64,000 bases of DNA from an uncultured Porphyromonadaceae bacterium (GTDB lineage: Bacteria; Bacteroidota; Bacteroidia; Bacteroidales; Muribaculaceae). Under the pieces are notes generated by a model, which worked only from the letters and a program-made list of their open reading frames with translations, was not told the origin of the DNA and did not search any database. Both the position numbers and the translations under genes were made by a program. This document shows, in pieces, positions 62,501 through 64,000 of the stretch (its first letter is position 1; every line of letters starts with the position of its first letter). Where the stretch lies: contig CABUWI010000008.1 of assembly GCA_902495245.1 (NCBI GenBank), positions 1 through 64,000 of the forward strand, given 5' to 3'.

Positions 62501-62815
62501 GATGCGTCGGGGGGTGCCGCCGTATGAGGGCATGACGTAAATGTCCATCGAACCCTCGCGGGTGCTGGTGAAGGCTATTTTCGAGCCGTCGGGACTCCAG
62601 AGCGGCTTCGTGTCATAGGCCGGATTGGTGGTGAGCTGGCGGGCGGTTCCGCCGGCGGTCGGCACGGTGTAGATGTCGCCTTTATATGTGAATGCGATGG
62701 TCTTGCCGTCGGGCGAGATTGCTGAATTGCGCAGCCACAGAGGGGCTTCCGTAGAGGCAGTTGCGGCGCCGAGCGTCATTGTCGACGTGAGGGCCGCAAA
62801 AATGAGTTTTTTCAT
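59600..62815 (-). CDS. tricorn-like S41 protease
   Basis: A 1071-residue exported protease. A signal peptide (to about ATAS) is followed by WD40/PD40-type propeller repeats (ISPDGKTIAFTYKGDIYTV, WSPDGSKIAFTSTREG), an unusual Lys/Glu/Asp-rich insertion (about 555-590), the tricorn C1 domain, a PDZ domain (VIL-type AGVKPGDIILAIDGKEI) and a C2 peptidase core. Catalytic residues by analogy to archaeal tricorn are Ser759-His760 in NASHTGG and Ser975-Asp976 in NYSDAHG. Tricorn degrades peptides released by other proteases; here the likely place is the periplasm. It is the third gene of the leuD-leuB run. Confidence 0.93.
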   Translation of the reverse strand: MKKLIFAALTSTMTLGAATASTEAPLWLRNSAISPDGKTIAFTYKGDIYTVPTAGGTARQLTTNPAYDTKPLWSPDGSKIAFTSTREGSMDIYVMPSYGGTPRRITTNSGSETLRAWAGNDTVYFSARLMPDSKAAQGSFTDQIYKVSTLNPGRPEMVVSWPMNAISINAAGDILFQDRKGFEDVRRKHEHSSGTADIWLLDRNGTFKRQTFSNVQNQEPVWAPGGNEFYYISEDGNGTMNVHRRALNSDKATALTSLTNHPVRSLSAANDGTLAFSWNGELYTLAPGAAEPKKVDVSIIADAYRPDIIKRSSGYNGSSVSVSPDGDEVAFIHRGDVYVTSVKYKTTKQITNTPEQERNVDFAPDGRSLVYDSERGGLWQLFKATIADKDEKNFTYSTKINEELVYRSPDSLPAFQPAFSPDGKSIAFLENRTALRVIDADGKKKPVTALDGKFNYSYTDGDVSFEWSPDSRWLLADYIGIGGWNNTDIALVKADGSEVVDLTESGYSDGGAHWAMGGKAIVWSTDRNGYRSHGSWGSQRDVYAMFLDPEAYDRFRMTEEEAALDDEAKKDDKKDEKKDEEKEDKDKKKKVKPLEFDLANAKYRVARLTPGAAWYGDYLLSNDGTKFYYLRDGDLWVRDIRKGDTKVLTKGAGYSNIEPDAKGENIYLDGWQLAKISLAGGDKKDIEFVAESDYSPAAEREYIFNHMHKQVKDKFYDPNLHGVDWDFYGREYRRFLPHIDNGYDFADMLSEILGELNASHTGGRYYGSGASRPTANLGAFFDPAYTGDGLKVSEVINRGPLSTKKAGVKPGDIILAIDGKEIKAGADYFPLLDGRAGKRTRLTVKRKGGKTEDIMVKPISSGTLSDLLYRRWVERNQAVVDSISGGRIGYVHIEGMDSPSFRTVFSELLGKYRNREAVVVDTRWNGGGWLHNDIALLLGGKEYVRFVPRGQYIGSEPFTQWTKPSVMLVNESNYSDAHGTPYTYQTLGLGKVVGAPIPGTMTAVWWENQVDPSIIFGIPQVTSMDMQGNVLENKQLNPDVIIYNNPAEVLEGNDAQLSGAVRTLLDQLEKK

Positions 62816-62832
62816 TGGTTTATGACAGATTT

Positions 62833-63888
62833 TTAAGCGTTTTCAATATAGTTTACGAGCCATTGGCCAACGGCCTTGGTGCCGAGCTTAGACTCGGGGT
62901 TGAGATCGGGCGTAACGGCGCCGGCGTCGAGCGAGGCGTTGACGGCCTCGCGAATCAGTCGTCCTTCGGCTTCGAGTCCGAAGTGCTCGAAGAGCATGGC
63001 GCAGCTGAGCACCTGGGCCAGCGGGTTGGCAATGTCCTTGCCTGCCGCCTGTGGCCACGAGCCGTGAATCGGCTCGAAGAGCGGCGTGCCCGTGCCGAGG
63101 CTCGACGAGGGCAGCAGACCCATCGAGCCGCTGATGACGGAGCCTTCGTCGGTCAGTATGTCGCCGAAAGTGTTTTCAGTAACCATCACGTCGAAAAAGC
63201 GCGGGTCTTGAATCATGCGCATGGCCGCGTTGTCAACATACATGTAGTCGGTCTGCACGTCGGGCCATGACGGCGCCATCTCCTGCGCTATCTTGCGCCA
63301 GAGGCGGCTCGAGGCCAGGACGTTGGCTTTGTCCACCACCGTCAGGTGGCCGCGGCGGCGACGCGCCATGTCGAAGGCCACTTTCAAGATGCGCTCGATT
63401 TCGGGACGCGTGTAGGCGCAGGTGTCGTAGGCCTTTTCGTCGCTCTCGAACTTCTCGCCGAAATACATGCCGCCCGTCAGTTCGCGAATGCACACGAAGT
63501 CGGCGCCTTCAACTATCTCGGCCTTGAGCGGCGACTTGTCCACCAGGCCGGGAAAGGTCGTTACGGGCCGCACGTTGGCAAAGAGCCCGAGCTGTTTGCG
63601 CATGGCCAGCAGACCCTGCTCGGGGCGCACCTTTGCCGTCGGGTCGTTGTCATATTTCGGGTCGCCCACGGCCGAGAAGAACACGGCGTCGGCCTCGCGG
63701 CAGCCCTCGAGCGTGGCCTCGGGGAAGGGGTTGCCCGTGGCGTCGATGGCGGCGGCGCCCACGAGGTAGGTCTTCGTTTCGAGTTCGTGGCCGAACTTGT
63801 TGCACACGGCGCGGAGCACGTCAGTGCCCACGGCCGAAATTTCAGGCCCGATGCCGTCGCCGGGCAGAACTGCGACTTTTAGTTTCAT
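62833..63888 (-). CDS. leuB: 3-isopropylmalate dehydrogenase
   Basis: A 351-residue NAD-dependent enzyme of leucine synthesis that oxidises and decarboxylates 3-isopropylmalate. Hallmarks are LPGDGIGPEISA at the N-terminus, IRELTGGMYFGE, and MLPSS-type core with the C-terminal PIHGSWPQAAGKDIANP. It overlaps leuD by four bases and precedes the tricorn-like gene by 17 bases. Confidence 0.97.
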   Translation of the reverse strand: MKLKVAVLPGDGIGPEISAVGTDVLRAVCNKFGHELETKTYLVGAAAIDATGNPFPEATLEGCREADAVFFSAVGDPKYDNDPTAKVRPEQGLLAMRKQLGLFANVRPVTTFPGLVDKSPLKAEIVEGADFVCIRELTGGMYFGEKFESDEKAYDTCAYTRPEIERILKVAFDMARRRRGHLTVVDKANVLASSRLWRKIAQEMAPSWPDVQTDYMYVDNAAMRMIQDPRFFDVMVTENTFGDILTDEGSVISGSMGLLPSSSLGTGTPLFEPIHGSWPQAAGKDIANPLAQVLSCAMLFEHFGLEAEGRLIREAVNASLDAGAVTPDLNPESKLGTKAVGQWLVNYIENA

Positions 63889-64000
63889 TTGTTTCTGTTG
63901 CGTTCAAAGGTTTCTATGTCGTCGCGCCGGCTCAGCAGATATTCGATGTCGTCGAGCCCTTCGGTGAGACATTGTTTTTTGTAGGGGTTGATTTCGAAGC
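63885..64000 (-). CDS. leuD: 3-isopropylmalate dehydratase small subunit (partial)
   Basis: The last 38 codons of a gene cut by the window end, reading FEINPYKKQCLTEGLDDIEY and ending ERNRNK. This is the C-terminal signature of LeuD. With LeuC it isomerises 2- to 3-isopropylmalate. The stop overlaps the leuB start (ATGA). Confidence 0.9.
   Translation of the reverse strand, partial: FEINPYKKQCLTEGLDDIEYLLSRRDDIETFERNRNK

Overview
The window is chromosomal DNA of a GC-rich member of the Bacteroidales (phylum Bacteroidota). A gut Muribaculaceae-like genome is my best guess, but the family is inferred and not proven. The order rests on several signs: promoters with the Bacteroidota -7 box TAnnTTTG (TAACTTTG or TAAATTTG at many starts, twice with TTTG 19 bp upstream), almost no Shine-Dalgarno sequences, a FeoA-FeoB fusion, a fused NuoCD in a complex I set without NuoEFG, a very short ATP synthase epsilon subunit, DUF4270 and DUF3822 proteins, an EF-G2-type factor and a BtuG-like lipoprotein behind a cobalamin riboswitch.

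Layout. 1-3.7 kb (minus): an MFS drug exporter and a divergent EF-G paralogue with an altered GTPase centre. 3.8-8.1 kb (plus): a possible 46-residue protein, a cobalamin riboswitch with a BtuG-like surface lipoprotein, argS and a Bax-inhibitor-1 family membrane protein. 8.2-18.7 kb: feoAB, a KilA-N gene on the other strand, then a tight run of rsh (relA/spoT), a PgpH-type c-di-AMP phosphodiesterase, DUF3822, rsmD and mgtE, converging on a LysE exporter. 19.4-24.9 kb (plus): greA, a HIT protein, an orphan histidine kinase, a steroid 5-alpha-reductase family protein, a secreted thioredoxin, pyrE, a START-like protein and a Rieske-like lipoprotein with altered ligands.

25-42 kb is the centrepiece: one apparent transcription unit of 19 genes, nuoA-B-CD-H, then a complete F1Fo ATP synthase set (atpD-C-B-E-F-H-A-G), then nuoI-J-K-L-M-N. 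It opens at a TAAATTTG promoter and closes at a strong terminator. The generator (complex I) and the main user (ATP synthase) of the proton gradient are thus encoded together, with the eight atp genes sitting between nuoH and nuoI.

42-48.5 kb is an accessory surface locus: palindromic interspersed repeats, a promoter with a run of seven G, a secreted protein with a possible cohesin-like domain, a 1323-residue BspA-type leucine-rich-repeat protein with 23-residue repeats in locally AT-rich DNA, and a secreted protein ending in a dockerin-like calcium-binding pair. 48.5-52.7 kb (minus) holds a short GT5 starch-synthase-like protein, a DUF4270 lipoprotein, a PatB/MalY aminotransferase and a cytidylate-kinase-like protein. 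52.7-57.7 kb (plus) holds HdeD, a secreted protein of unknown function, a Trp/Gly- and Ser/Arg-rich secreted protein and a FadL-family outer-membrane barrel. 57.7-64 kb (minus) is a compact leuD-leuB-tricorn protease-anSME-MazG-FKBP run, with leuD cut by the window edge. I see no tRNA, rRNA, CRISPR array, insertion sequence or integrase.
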